Origin: a bacterium
Lineage (GTDB): Bacteria > Eremiobacterota > Eremiobacteria > Baltobacterales > Baltobacteraceae
DNA length: 6,457 nt
Direction: 5' to 3'
Assembly: GCA_021784715.1 (NCBI GenBank)
Contig: JAJYHP010000036.1
Coordinates: 1-6,457 of the forward strand
The notes beneath the pieces were generated by a model. The model was given only the letters and a program-made list of their open reading frames with translations. It did not search any database and was not told where the DNA came from. Below are positions 1-5,343 of this stretch, in pieces; position 1 is the stretch's first letter; each line of letters starts with the position of its first letter. Both the position numbers and the translations under genes were made by a program.

Positions 1-670
1 GCAGAACCGCGACCGTCGCCACCATCGATGGCACGACGATCGTGCCGGGGATGAGGTGGGTGAGAATGTCGGCGGCGACTTGCGAGCCCGTCATGCCGGC
101 CGGAGCGAAGCCGCGCTTCACGATCGCACGTGACTGCTCTTCGACGGCGGTGTGGCAGGTCAACATCACCAAACCGCGCCGTTGCAACGTTTGAATCGAA
201 CGATCCTGATACGACGATTTTTCGTCGTCGGGGTTCGCCGACAGGTTAAACGGAACGTGCGACGGGTAATGGTAATTCTTCGTCGCGAAGGCGCCGTCGG
301 GGCCTTTGATCTTGAAAAATTCTCCGATGCGATACTTCGCCCACACGTAATCGCTGAAATTATAGCTCGACGCCGGGCCGTGCGCGGCGAACGCCATCGC
401 TACTTTATCGGCCGGGTATCCATAGCCGAAGTGCAGGCCGTTCATTGCGTTTTTGATGTTGTTCCAAACGACGGGATTGGGATTGAGAATCTCCCACATC
501 TGGCGAATCTCCGCCGGGCGGCCGAGCACTTTATTGAAGTGCGCCTCATCGAAATTCGCTTTTCGTTCGACTAATGCGGTGCCGCCGGGAACTGCGGTTG
601 CGGCTTCGGCGATCGTCGGTGCCAGGGCGACGAGCGATGCCGAGGTGGCGAGAAAGGCCGTGCGTTTCAT
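1..670 (-). CDS. Exported DsrE-like family protein, 3' end off the window
   Basis: Reading the minus strand from ATG at 670 gives 223 open codons to the window edge, so the C-terminus is missing. Residues 1-23 look like a signal peptide: KR near the start, a hydrophobic stretch, and an AEA-A cleavage site. KRTAFL only loosely resembles a Tat motif. The mature part resembles the DsrE/DsrF-like proteins often labelled 'transcriptional initiation protein Tat', a label with no functional basis. Visible hallmarks are NIKNAMNGLHFGYG (71-84), AAHGP (95-99), a YQD segment near 154, LTCHTA with the only cysteine, C172 (170-175), and IPGTIVVPSMVATVAVL (207-223), the typical end of a DsrE fold. DsrE proteins can carry sulfur on a cysteine; a sulfur-handling role for C172 is inference. 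The start is fixed by GGAGG 9 nt upstream and by the ATGA overlap with the solute-binding protein gene. The family is fairly sure, the function is unknown. Confidence 0.8.
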   Translation of the reverse strand, partial: MKRTAFLATSASLVALAPTIAEAATAVPGGTALVERKANFDEAHFNKVLGRPAEIRQMWEILNPNPVVWNNIKNAMNGLHFGYGYPADKVAMAFAAHGPASSYNFSDYVWAKYRIGEFFKIKGPDGAFATKNYHYPSHVPFNLSANPDDEKSSYQDRSIQTLQRRGLVMLTCHTAVEEQSRAIVKRGFAPAGMTGSQVAADILTHLIPGTIVVPSMVATVAVL

Positions 671-1584
671 GAATGGGTCCCTCCAGTTGTGAAGCCATAG
701 GAAGCATAGATAGCGCGCGCTCGCGCGCCGGTCAGAAACGTAACGAACGCTTTAGCCGCCGCCGGGTGCGGCGCCTTCGTTACGACGGCCGCTTGATAGA
801 TCGCCGTTGCGTTCTCCGAGGCGGAGATTTTCACGACGGCGAGACGCCCCGTTAATTTCGCCTGATAGAGCGCTTCGGAGATCCACACGACGCCGGCATC
901 CGCGCGTCCGGAAAGGATCCAACGCGGGCTTTGGCGGTGATGGATTTTCGTCAGCAACGTCGTGCCGGCTTTGCGTTTGCTCACCATAATCGTCGAGACC
1001 AGCGCCTCGCCGCCCGCCTTCCGATAGGCCGCTTGAATTTGCCCCGAAACGCCTTCCCACGCGGGGTTGGGCATCGCGACGCGCACGTCGGCGCGGCCGA
1101 GATCGCGCAAGCCGTACACGTGTTTCGGGTTCCCCTTTCGTACCAAGATCGCCAACGTATTGGTCGCGTAGGTTCGCGCCGGGCCGACGATACCGCGCTC
1201 GCGTTCGATCGTCATGCGTTTCTTTCCGGAAAGAAAGACATCGGGCTTCGGATCGATGACGAGGTTGCCGACCTGAAGCGCGCCCGCCTCGATCTGCTTG
1301 GCGAGTATCCCCGGAGGAAGCGTTTCGTAGAACACGCGCTTCACATCGGGGTGCTCGCGTTGAAAGGCTGCGACGAGCGCGTGCATCGCCATGTATTGGT
1401 TGCCGGCGGCGAAGACGACCAATTGAGCGTTCGCCGGGTTGCCGTGAAGGTCGGGAACGACGTCGACGTTCGCGACGGTAAAATTGTATGGCGTTACGCC
1501 CAACAGGGCGGCCGCGAGAACCGCGGCGATCGTAGCGCGAAGACGAAAAGGACGACTCATGAAGCGAGCATAGGAGCCGCCCAT
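667..1584 (-). CDS. Periplasmic solute-binding protein, molybdate/sulfate type (ModA-like)
   Basis: This 305-residue product looks like a type 2 periplasmic binding protein that captures an oxyanion or similar small ligand outside the membrane. A basic, then hydrophobic N-terminus (about 9-31) acts as a signal sequence; there is no cysteine, so it is not a lipoprotein. The first lobe starts at LVVFAAGNQYMAMHALVAAF (55-74), where ModA has its ligand-binding Ser-rich loop, here AAGNQ. Further landmarks are FYETLPPG (85-92), KPDVFLSG (113-120), LAILVRKGNP (144-153), MPNPAWEGVSG (171-181), HHRQSP (215-220) and DAGVVWISEAL (229-239). The order matches ModA-like proteins but the ligand residues differ, so the ligand is open. 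The frame opens at 1584 directly after a stop; Met9 (1560) is an alternative start and makes a tidier signal peptide. Neither has a clear SD. No permease or ATPase lies beside it: the next gene is the DsrE-like one. Confidence 0.82.
   Translation of the reverse strand: MGGSYARFMSRPFRLRATIAAVLAAALLGVTPYNFTVANVDVVPDLHGNPANAQLVVFAAGNQYMAMHALVAAFQREHPDVKRVFYETLPPGILAKQIEAGALQVGNLVIDPKPDVFLSGKKRMTIERERGIVGPARTYATNTLAILVRKGNPKHVYGLRDLGRADVRVAMPNPAWEGVSGQIQAAYRKAGGEALVSTIMVSKRKAGTTLLTKIHHRQSPRWILSGRADAGVVWISEALYQAKLTGRLAVVKISASENATAIYQAAVVTKAPHPAAAKAFVTFLTGARARAIYASYGFTTGGTHS
680..684 (-). promoter_or_regulatory. Ribosome-binding site inside the upstream gene
   Basis: Reading the minus strand, GGAGGG (684-679) lies 8-9 nt before the ATG at 670. 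It also encodes the Gly-Gly of the last codons of the solute-binding protein (GGTHS-stop). With the ATGA stop/start overlap this is a standard arrangement for translational coupling, and it fixes the start of the DsrE-like gene. Confidence 0.8.
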
Positions 1585-1630
1585 TCATAAGTCAAATTAC
1601 ATATTTGACGCATGGCCATTACTTATACTT
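1585..1630. promoter_or_regulatory. AT-rich divergent promoter region between lysR-type gene and binding-protein gene
   Basis: These 46 nt separate two divergent start codons and are only about 30% GC (14 of 46 bases) in an otherwise GC-rich window. They hold a perfect inverted repeat (1591-1609), an 8-bp dyad, TCATAAGT (1585-1592) against ACTTATGA (1627-1634), and a tandem ACTTAT repeat (1621-1632). A LysR-type regulator divergent from its target, with sites between them, is the classic layout of this family. Confidence 0.75.
1591..1609. promoter_or_regulatory. Candidate LysR operator: perfect 7-5-7 inverted repeat
   Basis: GTCAAAT (1591-1597), spacer TACAT, ATTTGAC (1603-1609). The two arms are exact reverse complements. 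The site lies 7 nt upstream of the binding-protein start at 1584 and 22 nt upstream of the LysR start at 1631, so a bound protein could affect both genes. It does not show the T-N11-A pattern centred on the dyad, so assignment to this LysR protein rests on position and symmetry, not on a known consensus. Confidence 0.55.
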
Positions 1631-1651
1631 ATGACAATATCGCTCTCGCAA
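1622..1651 (-). promoter_or_regulatory. Possible promoter for the binding-protein/DsrE-like operon
   Basis: On the minus strand TATAAG (1627-1622, 5 of 6 to TATAAT) lies 18 nt after TTGCGA (1651-1646, 4 of 6 to TTGACA). It would start transcription near 1615, with the 1591-1609 palindrome just downstream, and its -35 would lie inside the first codons of the LysR gene. The match is modest, and AT-rich DNA gives such hexamers by chance. Confidence 0.3.
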
Positions 1652-2596
1652 CTTGAAACGCTCCGCGAGGTCGCGGAGCGCGGTTCCTTTTCGAAGGCCG
1701 CCCGCGCCCTGGGGATCTCCCAGCCGGCGGTGAGCCAGCAGCTCGCTACGCTCGCCTCCGCGCTCGGTCTCGCGCTCTTCGAGCGCGAAGCCGGACGCCC
1801 GGTGCTCACCGAAGCGGGCAGGATGGTCGCCGAACGCGCGCGCGCCCTCGTCGGCGAGACGGAGGCCCTGCTGCGCGAGGCCGAGGGCTACGCCGAAGCG
1901 CGGAGCGGTCGGCTCGATTTCGCCGCGACGCGGACGATCGGCACCCACCTGGTGCCCACGCTCCTCGCCGGCTTTCTGCGCGATCGCCCCGAGGTGCAGC
2001 CGCGCGTCCGGATCGCCAACACCCACGAAGTTGCGCGCCTCGTTCTCTCCGGCGAAGTCCTCTTCGGGCTAGTCGAGGGAACGATCGAAGACCCGCGGCT
2101 CGAAACGCGCCCCTTCGCGCACGACCGCATGCGCCTCATCGTTCCTCCGGGGCATCTCTTTGCCGAACGCTCGGCGATCCACGCCGCCGAGCTCACACGC
2201 GAACGTTTTGTGAGCCGGGAACCCGGCTCGGGGACCCGCGACCACGGATACGACGCGCTCCGCGCCGCCGGCGTGGAGCCGCCGATCGCGCTCGAACTCC
2301 CCAGCGGTGAAGGCATCGTCCGCGCGGTCGAAGCGGGGCTCGGCGTCGCCGTCCTCTCCGAACTCGTCGTCGAACGAGCGATCTCTTTACATCGCGTCAC
2401 CGCCGTCGCTATCGACGATCTCATCCTCGAACGCGATTTCTTCGCCCTCTCGCGTCGCGACCGTCCGCTCGCCCCACTGGCAAAAGCATTCATCGTCTCT
2501 CTGCTCGGCGACCGCGAAGGCGAGCGCGGCGACGAGCGCAGCAAAGGGTCGCGCAGCACGGTGATGAAACAACGACGTCGAAGGAGTGGGCGTTGA
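1631..2596 (+). CDS. LysR-family transcriptional regulator
   Basis: A 321-residue DNA-binding regulator. The winged helix-turn-helix occupies about residues 4-62: QLETLREVAERGSFSKAARA (7-26) followed by LGISQPAVSQQLATL (27-41), the textbook LysR signature, and the LTEAGR end (59-64). A linker helix runs to about 90 and the periplasmic-binding-like effector domain covers about 92-292. REPGSGTR (196-203) and the GEGIVRAVEAGLGVAVLSE segment (226-244) recall the CysL/CbbR-like branch, whose members often respond to small anions or metabolites. This suggests, but does not prove, an anionic inducer. The ATG at 1631 is the only sensible start, as no other in-frame start precedes the helix-turn-helix; no Shine-Dalgarno sequence is visible before it. 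The C-terminus is longer than usual, ending in a charged, Arg-rich tail (about 294-321) that also carries the next gene's RBS. Divergent from the binding-protein gene, its likely target. Confidence 0.92.
   Translation: MTISLSQLETLREVAERGSFSKAARALGISQPAVSQQLATLASALGLALFEREAGRPVLTEAGRMVAERARALVGETEALLREAEGYAEARSGRLDFAATRTIGTHLVPTLLAGFLRDRPEVQPRVRIANTHEVARLVLSGEVLFGLVEGTIEDPRLETRPFAHDRMRLIVPPGHLFAERSAIHAAELTRERFVSREPGSGTRDHGYDALRAAGVEPPIALELPSGEGIVRAVEAGLGVAVLSELVVERAISLHRVTAVAIDDLILERDFFALSRRDRPLAPLAKAFIVSLLGDREGERGDERSKGSRSTVMKQRRRRSGR
2581..2586 (+). promoter_or_regulatory. Ribosome-binding site that selects a TTG start
   Basis: AAGGAG lies 6 nt before TTG at 2593, which overlaps the LysR stop as TTGA. 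The strong SD at good spacing is the reason for preferring this TTG over the next in-frame ATG (Met22, at 2656). Confidence 0.75.
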
Positions 2597-3423
2597 AGAA
2601 GGATGATGATTTAGCCGCGCTTGCCAAAGCGATCGACGCCGTCGCACCCCGTCGTATGACGAGCGCGAACGATAGCGACCTGCACCTCGCCCCGCCGCAC
2701 CTTCCGTACGTTGCCGAGAACGATCCCTCGATCGTCGTCGAAGTCGTCGAGCTCCGTCGGCTCGATACAACGATGCGCGTTTATACCGCGGGGCCGCGCG
2801 CGATTCGCGCGAACACACCGGGTATCGTTATCGTGCCGCACCTTTGGGGCGTCGACGCAACGATCCGCGACATCGTCCGCCGGTTTGCAAAAGCCGGCTT
2901 TTCCGCCGCTTCGCCCGATCTCTACGCGCGCTTCGACGCACCTCCCGGCGACGATAGCTGCGATCGCGCGGTATTCGATCCCTTCGCAAAGCGTATCGAA
3001 CGGCGACAGGCCGACGGCGATATTCGCGCGGCGGCGCTCTGGTTGCAAGCGCGATCCCCGCAAGGGCTCATCGGGATCACCGGGCTCTCCACCGGCGGGC
3101 GCTACGCGCTGATGCAGGCCGCCGATAACAACGACATTTTTACGTGCGTCGCGCCGTTTTACGGATCGGTCGAGCAGATCACTCCCGACCAAATTCACAT
3201 CCCGGTCTGCGGCAGCTACGGCGAACACGATTCCATCATCCCGACCGATAACGTGCGTTTCTTTCGCACGCTCCTCACCGTAGCCAACGATATTCGCGTC
3301 TATCAAACCGCCGGGCACGATTTTTTCGACGACCGCAGATCGGCGTTCGCGCCCGCCGCCGCGAGCGATGCGTGGAAGCGCACGCTCGAGTTTTTCAAGA
3401 ACCATCTGGTTCCGAAACGCTGA
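2593..3423 (+). CDS. Dienelactone-hydrolase-family alpha/beta hydrolase with Ser nucleophile
   Basis: A 276-residue cytoplasmic alpha/beta hydrolase; no signal peptide or membrane segment is seen. After an acidic/charged N-terminal region of about 75 residues come the family landmarks: IVIVPHLWGVDATIRDIVRR (78-97), ASPDLYAR (106-113), GITGLSTGGRYAL (161-173), GSYGEHDSIIP (207-217) and TAGHDFF (239-245). These place the likely triad at Ser166, Asp213 and His242. Classical dienelactone hydrolases use Cys at the nucleophile (GFCxGG) and a Glu in the HE-GL motif that activates it. Here Cys is Ser and that Glu aligns with His83. The enzyme probably hydrolyses an ester or lactone, but the substrate cannot be read from sequence. 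TTG start, TTGA overlap with the LysR stop and a strong SD indicate coupling to the regulator; rmuC follows after 4 nt. Confidence 0.87.
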   Translation: MKKDDDLAALAKAIDAVAPRRMTSANDSDLHLAPPHLPYVAENDPSIVVEVVELRRLDTTMRVYTAGPRAIRANTPGIVIVPHLWGVDATIRDIVRRFAKAGFSAASPDLYARFDAPPGDDSCDRAVFDPFAKRIERRQADGDIRAAALWLQARSPQGLIGITGLSTGGRYALMQAADNNDIFTCVAPFYGSVEQITPDQIHIPVCGSYGEHDSIIPTDNVRFFRTLLTVANDIRVYQTAGHDFFDDRRSAFAPAAASDAWKRTLEFFKNHLVPKR

Positions 3424-3427
3424 CGCC

Positions 3428-4702
3428 ATGCCCGCCTCGCTCGTCCTTCTCGCCATCGCCGTCGCCGTCGCCGTAACGGCGGCGGTCACGTTCGCGCTCG
3501 CGCGCAGGGGCGCCGGCGACGCGCCCGATGCCGTCGCGCAATTCGCATTGCTGCTCGAGCGCGCGAAGAACGATCTCGCCGCAACGCAACGCGAGCTCGT
3601 CGAATCGTCGCGCACGGAATTTCTCGCACTCGCCGGGCAGCGCTTGGAAACGACGCAGGCCGGCATCGCCGCGAAGCTCTCCGAACTCGTCGCCCCGGTC
3701 GGGGAGAAATTAACGCAAGTCGACGCCTTCGTTCGCGAACTCGAACAAGCGCGCCTTACCGCGTACGCCGCACTCCGCCAAGAAGTCGAACAACTCGCGA
3801 AAAGCGGCGGCGACTTAACCCGCGCTACGGCGACGCTCTCGGAGGGAACGACGAAGCTCGCATCGGCGCTTCGCAACCCGCAGACGCGCGGGCGATGGGG
3901 CGAACTGCAGCTCCGTCGCGTCTGCGAATTGGCCGGAATGCTCGAGCATTGCGATTTCGAGGAACAAAAGCGTTTCGCCGGCATCGACAAGGCGCAGCAG
4001 CCCGATCTCATCGTTCGCTTGCCGAACGATCGTTTTATTTGCGTCGACGCAAAGGTTCCGCTCGACGCCTATCTCGACGCGATCGACGTCCCGGACGAAG
4101 CGACGAAGGCGGCGCACTTCAAACGCTACGGCGATGCGCTGAAATCGCGCATCAACGCTCTCGCAGCCGCGAAATATCAAACGATTCCCGGCAGCGTCGA
4201 TTTCGTCGTCATGTTTATTCCGGGCGAGAATTTTCTCAGCGCCGCCTATTCGCAAGACGACGACATCATCGAATTTGCCGCGAAGAAGGCCGTCTACGTC
4301 GTGGGACCGCTCACGTTTATGGCGCTGCTGCGATCCTACGGCATGGTCTGGCAGAGCCTCAAACAGGAACAGAACGTTCGCGAGATCGCCGCACAGGGCC
4401 GCGTCGTTTTCGACCGCGTTCGCATCCTCTCCGATCACTTGAACGACCTCGGAAAGAACCTCAACGCCTCGGTCTCGGCCTTCAACAAAGCCATCGGCTC
4501 GTACGAATCGCGTTTGCTCCCAGGAAGCCGAGAGCTCGCGAAATTAGCGGCCAATCCCGAAGCCGCATCGCAAGGCGATATCGGTCGCGTCGAAGCGAAC
4601 GCCGGAACGATTACCGCGGTGAGCGCGCAGGAAGCAGCGGTGGCGCTCCAACGCGAAATGGAGCGCGATCGAATCGCGCTCCAGGATGGTTCGCTCGGAT
4701 GA
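3428..4702 (+). CDS. rmuC: DNA recombination protein RmuC
   Basis: This 424-residue protein has the RmuC layout. A membrane segment (about 3-25) is followed by a long helical, coiled-coil-type stretch (about 35-148). Then comes the RmuC core: RGRWGELQLRRV (154-165), MLEHCDFEEQ (171-180), PDLIV (192-196) with VDAKVPLDAY (206-215), MFIPGENFLSAA (262-273) and LRSYGMVWQSLKQEQN (301-316). PD followed by DxK (D193, D207, K209) fits the restriction-endonuclease-like fold assigned to RmuC. In E. coli, RmuC limits recombination at inverted repeats; its exact activity is not settled. ATG at 3428 is chosen because it begins right before the membrane segment and lies 4 nt after the hydrolase stop. The open frame extends to 3368, but that would add residues overlapping the hydrolase. 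No clear SD precedes it, so it may depend on translation of the upstream gene. Its stop is 5 nt from the stop of the convergent peroxiredoxin gene. Confidence 0.93.
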   Translation: MPASLVLLAIAVAVAVTAAVTFALARRGAGDAPDAVAQFALLLERAKNDLAATQRELVESSRTEFLALAGQRLETTQAGIAAKLSELVAPVGEKLTQVDAFVRELEQARLTAYAALRQEVEQLAKSGGDLTRATATLSEGTTKLASALRNPQTRGRWGELQLRRVCELAGMLEHCDFEEQKRFAGIDKAQQPDLIVRLPNDRFICVDAKVPLDAYLDAIDVPDEATKAAHFKRYGDALKSRINALAAAKYQTIPGSVDFVVMFIPGENFLSAAYSQDDDIIEFAAKKAVYVVGPLTFMALLRSYGMVWQSLKQEQNVREIAAQGRVVFDRVRILSDHLNDLGKNLNASVSAFNKAIGSYESRLLPGSRELAKLAANPEAASQGDIGRVEANAGTITAVSAQEAAVALQREMERDRIALQDGSLG

Positions 4703-4707
4703 CCGGG

Positions 4708-5262
4708 CTAGATCTTGTGGGTCGCTTCCCAACGCTTGAGCGCGGCGAGCGTATTGGCGACGTGCTTGCCGGGCTGTAAGTTGGTGTAGGTGTAAATCAC
4801 GCGCCCCTGCGGCGAGATGACGTACGAGGTCCGGTTGGCATACTGGGGAGCCGCCGTAAGAATCGCGTCGTATTCTTTCATCACCGCTTGATTGGTATCG
4901 GCGGCGACGGCGAATTTGCTGCGGCACGCGCTGACCGAAAATTTCTGCAACTTCGCGAGCGGATCGTGCGAAACGCCGATGACGGTCGCGTGGAGCGCTT
5001 TGTATTTACCGATCGCGGCGGCGAAATCGTGCGCTTCGATCGTGCACCCCGGCGTGAACGCCGCGGGATAGAAATAGAGCACGACGGGGCCCTTCTTTAA
5101 TGCAGCGGCGAGCGAAAATGGGAAAACCTTTCCGCCTTTGGTCGCCTGCAACGTGAACATCGGCGCCTTCGCACCGACCGGCAACGCCGCCCGGGCGGCC
5201 GGAGTCAGGAGACCGAGCAGCAGCGCGCCGAGCGCGAGTGAACGAGAAAATGTTGAACGCAT
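4708..5262 (-). CDS. Exported PrxQ/BCP-type peroxiredoxin
   Basis: A 184-residue thiol peroxidase of the AhpC/TSA superfamily that would reduce peroxides outside the cytoplasm. Residues 1-25 form a Sec signal peptide (Arg-containing start, LALGALLLGLL core, ARA-A cleavage). The mature domain shows VGAKAPMFTL (29-38), VVLYFYPAAFTPGCT (60-74) with peroxidatic Cys73 in the TPGCT loop, VIGVSHD (94-100), RTSYVI (144-149) and PQGRVIYTYT (151-160). In most BCP proteins the resolving Cys sits five residues after the first; here that position is His78. The only other cysteine is Cys113, in the next helix, which fits the PrxQ type whose resolving Cys lies there. ATG at 5262 is chosen because GGAGG lies 8 nt upstream; an in-frame GTG at 5268 would be only 2 nt from that SD. 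It follows the acyl-CoA dehydrogenase on the same strand after 81 nt. Confidence 0.92.
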   Translation of the reverse strand: MRSTFSRSLALGALLLGLLTPAARAALPVGAKAPMFTLQATKGGKVFPFSLAAALKKGPVVLYFYPAAFTPGCTIEAHDFAAAIGKYKALHATVIGVSHDPLAKLQKFSVSACRSKFAVAADTNQAVMKEYDAILTAAPQYANRTSYVISPQGRVIYTYTNLQPGKHVANTLAALKRWEATHKI

Positions 5263-5270
5263 AGTCACTA

Positions 5271-5275
5271 CCTCC
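5271..5275 (-). promoter_or_regulatory. Shine-Dalgarno sequence of the peroxiredoxin gene
   Basis: GGAGG on the minus strand, 8 nt before ATG 5262. It decides between that ATG and the GTG at 5268. Four of its five bases are also the 3' end of the hairpin at 5272-5321. Confidence 0.8.
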
Positions 5276-5321
5276 GTGCCATGTAACGGTGCCCGCGGGC
5301 ACGAGGTTGCACGGCACGGAG
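5272..5321 (-). promoter_or_regulatory. Leader hairpin that can mask the peroxiredoxin ribosome-binding site
   Basis: Read as minus-strand RNA, CUCCGUGCC (5321-5313) pairs perfectly with GGCACGGAG (5280-5272). A G-U pair extends this stem, then UGCAAC (5311-5306) pairs with GUUACA (5287-5282) with one C-A mismatch. After a small internal loop, the 14-nt perfect palindrome GTGCCCGCGGGCAC (5302-5289) closes the structure as a 5-bp stem with a CGCG loop. That makes about 20 pairs in 50 nt, and the 3' arm contains GGAG of the SD. It may be an RNA switch controlling peroxiredoxin translation, or a protein-binding dyad in DNA. A simple Rho-independent terminator is less likely because no U-run follows. 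Confidence 0.6.
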
Positions 5322-5343
5322 CGGAAAGTCGGCGACTGCTCGC

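Noticed and set aside
152..574. Plus-strand open frame opposite the DsrE-like gene
   Set aside because: It is the antisense shadow; the minus-strand frame is open from 670 to the edge and has a good SD, signal peptide and family motifs.
931..1590. Plus-strand open frame opposite the solute-binding protein gene
   Set aside because: It is antisense to a gene with a signal peptide and conserved blocks, and shows no family features of its own.
1624..1629. TATACT as the -10 box of the LysR gene
   Set aside because: It ends 1 nt before the start codon, so transcription would begin inside the coding sequence.
3368..3427. Extended N-terminus for RmuC from an ATG at 3368
   Set aside because: It would overlap the hydrolase by 56 nt and place 20 residues before the membrane segment, whereas ATG 3428 gives the usual RmuC start.
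2611..4011. Long minus-strand open frame of 466 codons opposite the hydrolase and rmuC
   Set aside because: It lies antisense to two genes with clear family motifs, has no recognisable domain, and its Ser/Arg/Cys-rich composition is typical of an antisense frame in GC-rich DNA.
4700..4710. Bidirectional terminator between the convergent rmuC and peroxiredoxin genes
   Set aside because: Only 5 nt separate the two stop codons and no stem-loop with a T-tract is visible there.
3895..4779. Plus-strand open frame of 294 codons within rmuC and running into the peroxiredoxin gene
   Set aside because: It is an out-of-frame reading of rmuC, very Arg-rich with no motif, and crosses into a convergent real gene.
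5263..5268. GTG start two codons upstream for the peroxiredoxin
   Set aside because: Only 2 nt separate it from the GGAGG; ATG 5262 has the normal 8-nt spacing.
5289..5302. Palindrome GTGCCCGCGGGCAC as a Rho-independent terminator for the acyl-CoA dehydrogenase
   Set aside because: There is no U-run after it on the minus strand; it is better read as the tip of the larger SD-containing hairpin.
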